Shown here one piece after another: positions 5,176-5,293 of a stretch of DNA of 5,293 nucleotides. This DNA is from an uncultured Clostridia bacterium (GTDB lineage Bacteria > Bacillota > Clostridia > Christensenellales > CAG-138), in contig CAMHDC010000108.1 of assembly GCA_946183765.1 (NCBI GenBank), positions 1 to 5,293 of the forward strand. Reading direction: 5' to 3'. The notes under the pieces are model-generated. The model was not told the DNA's origin and did no database searches. It worked only from the letters and a program-made list of their open reading frames with translations. Made by a program: the position numbers and the translations under genes. The number at the start of each line of letters is the position of its first letter. Position 1 is the stretch's first letter.

Positions 5176-5293
5176 ACGCGGGCAAGTGGGGGGAACGGTT
5201 GGCCGCCTGGTATCTCTTCTGCCACGGCTGCCGCATACTGGATCGGAACTGGCGCTACGGCCCCTACGAGATCGACATCGTGGCCCGGGAGCG
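5172..5293 (+). CDS. yraN: YraN family (UPF0102) nuclease-fold protein, N-terminal part
   Basis: The frame opens with ATG 5172, overlapping the rnhB stop as ATGA, and runs out of the window after 40 codons. The visible residues match the start of the YraN/UPF0102 family: KWGERLAAWYL (5-15), CRILDRNWR (20-28) and EIDIVARE (33-40). The family has a restriction-endonuclease-like fold, in which the acidic residues of the EID segment (here Glu33 and Asp35) belong to the putative active site. Its cellular role is not settled. The gene commonly follows rnhB in bacteria, which supports the call. The usual glycine before EID is replaced by Pro-Tyr (GPYEID), a mild deviation. I see no clear ribosome binding site, so translation is probably coupled to rnhB. 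The C-terminal two thirds are missing only because the window ends. Confidence 0.88.
   Translation, partial: MNAGKWGERLAAWYLFCHGCRILDRNWRYGPYEIDIVARE

Noticed and set aside
1..5293. Mobile element, CRISPR, phage, toxin-antitoxin or defence system
   Set aside because: Every gene is a recognised housekeeping gene in conserved order, with no transposase, no arrays and no island-like base composition.

Overview
The window is a compact, GC-rich block of housekeeping genes, all on the + strand: ffh - rpsP - khpA - rimM - trmD - rplS - rbgA - rnhB - yraN (cut by the right edge). This gene order is the classic ribosome and secretion neighbourhood of Firmicutes (Bacillus subtilis ylxM-ffh-rpsP-ylqC-ylqD-rimM-trmD-rplS-ylqF-rnhB). 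A KH protein between rpsP and rimM, plus RbgA (YlqF), point to a Gram-positive of the Firmicutes. High GC, heavy GGC/CTG/CGG codon use and ylqD missing between khpA and rimM suggest a GC-rich member of class Clostridia. That placement is inference; I cannot name a genus.

Layout. Positions 1-74 hold three perfect inverted repeats in a row and, in one frame, an open tail that stops directly at the ffh start. Ffh (75-1409) is the SRP GTPase. An A-rich 73-base leader follows, then a tightly packed run: rpsP (1483-1725), khpA 3 bases later, rimM overlapping khpA by 4 bases with a GTG start, and trmD overlapping rimM by 11 bases with a TTG start behind a strong Shine-Dalgarno. Between trmD and rplS (3160-3283) lies a near-consensus promoter with a 17-base spacer and extended -10, then a leader with a hairpin plus five T's. 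After rplS (3284-3637) comes a clear intrinsic terminator. Only 22 bases separate it from rbgA (3693-4541), which is followed by rnhB (1 base after the rbgA stop) and yraN (ATGA overlap).

How the genes fit together. Ffh targets nascent membrane and secreted proteins. S16, L19, RimM and RbgA make or assemble ribosomal subunits. TrmD methylates tRNA at G37 to keep the reading frame. KhpA is a small RNA-binding protein. RNase HII removes ribonucleotides from DNA, and YraN is a nuclease-fold protein of uncertain role. The signals suggest graded expression: the ribosomal protein genes have ATG starts and good ribosome binding sites, rplS has its own promoter and a CGT-enriched arginine codon set, rimM and trmD have GTG/TTG starts in overlaps, and rbgA-rnhB-yraN sit behind a terminator.

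I found no mobile element, CRISPR array, phage gene, tRNA or rRNA, and no sign of an undescribed multi-gene system. The points worth a second look are regulatory: the triple hairpin before ffh and the promoter, attenuator-like leader and terminator around rplS.
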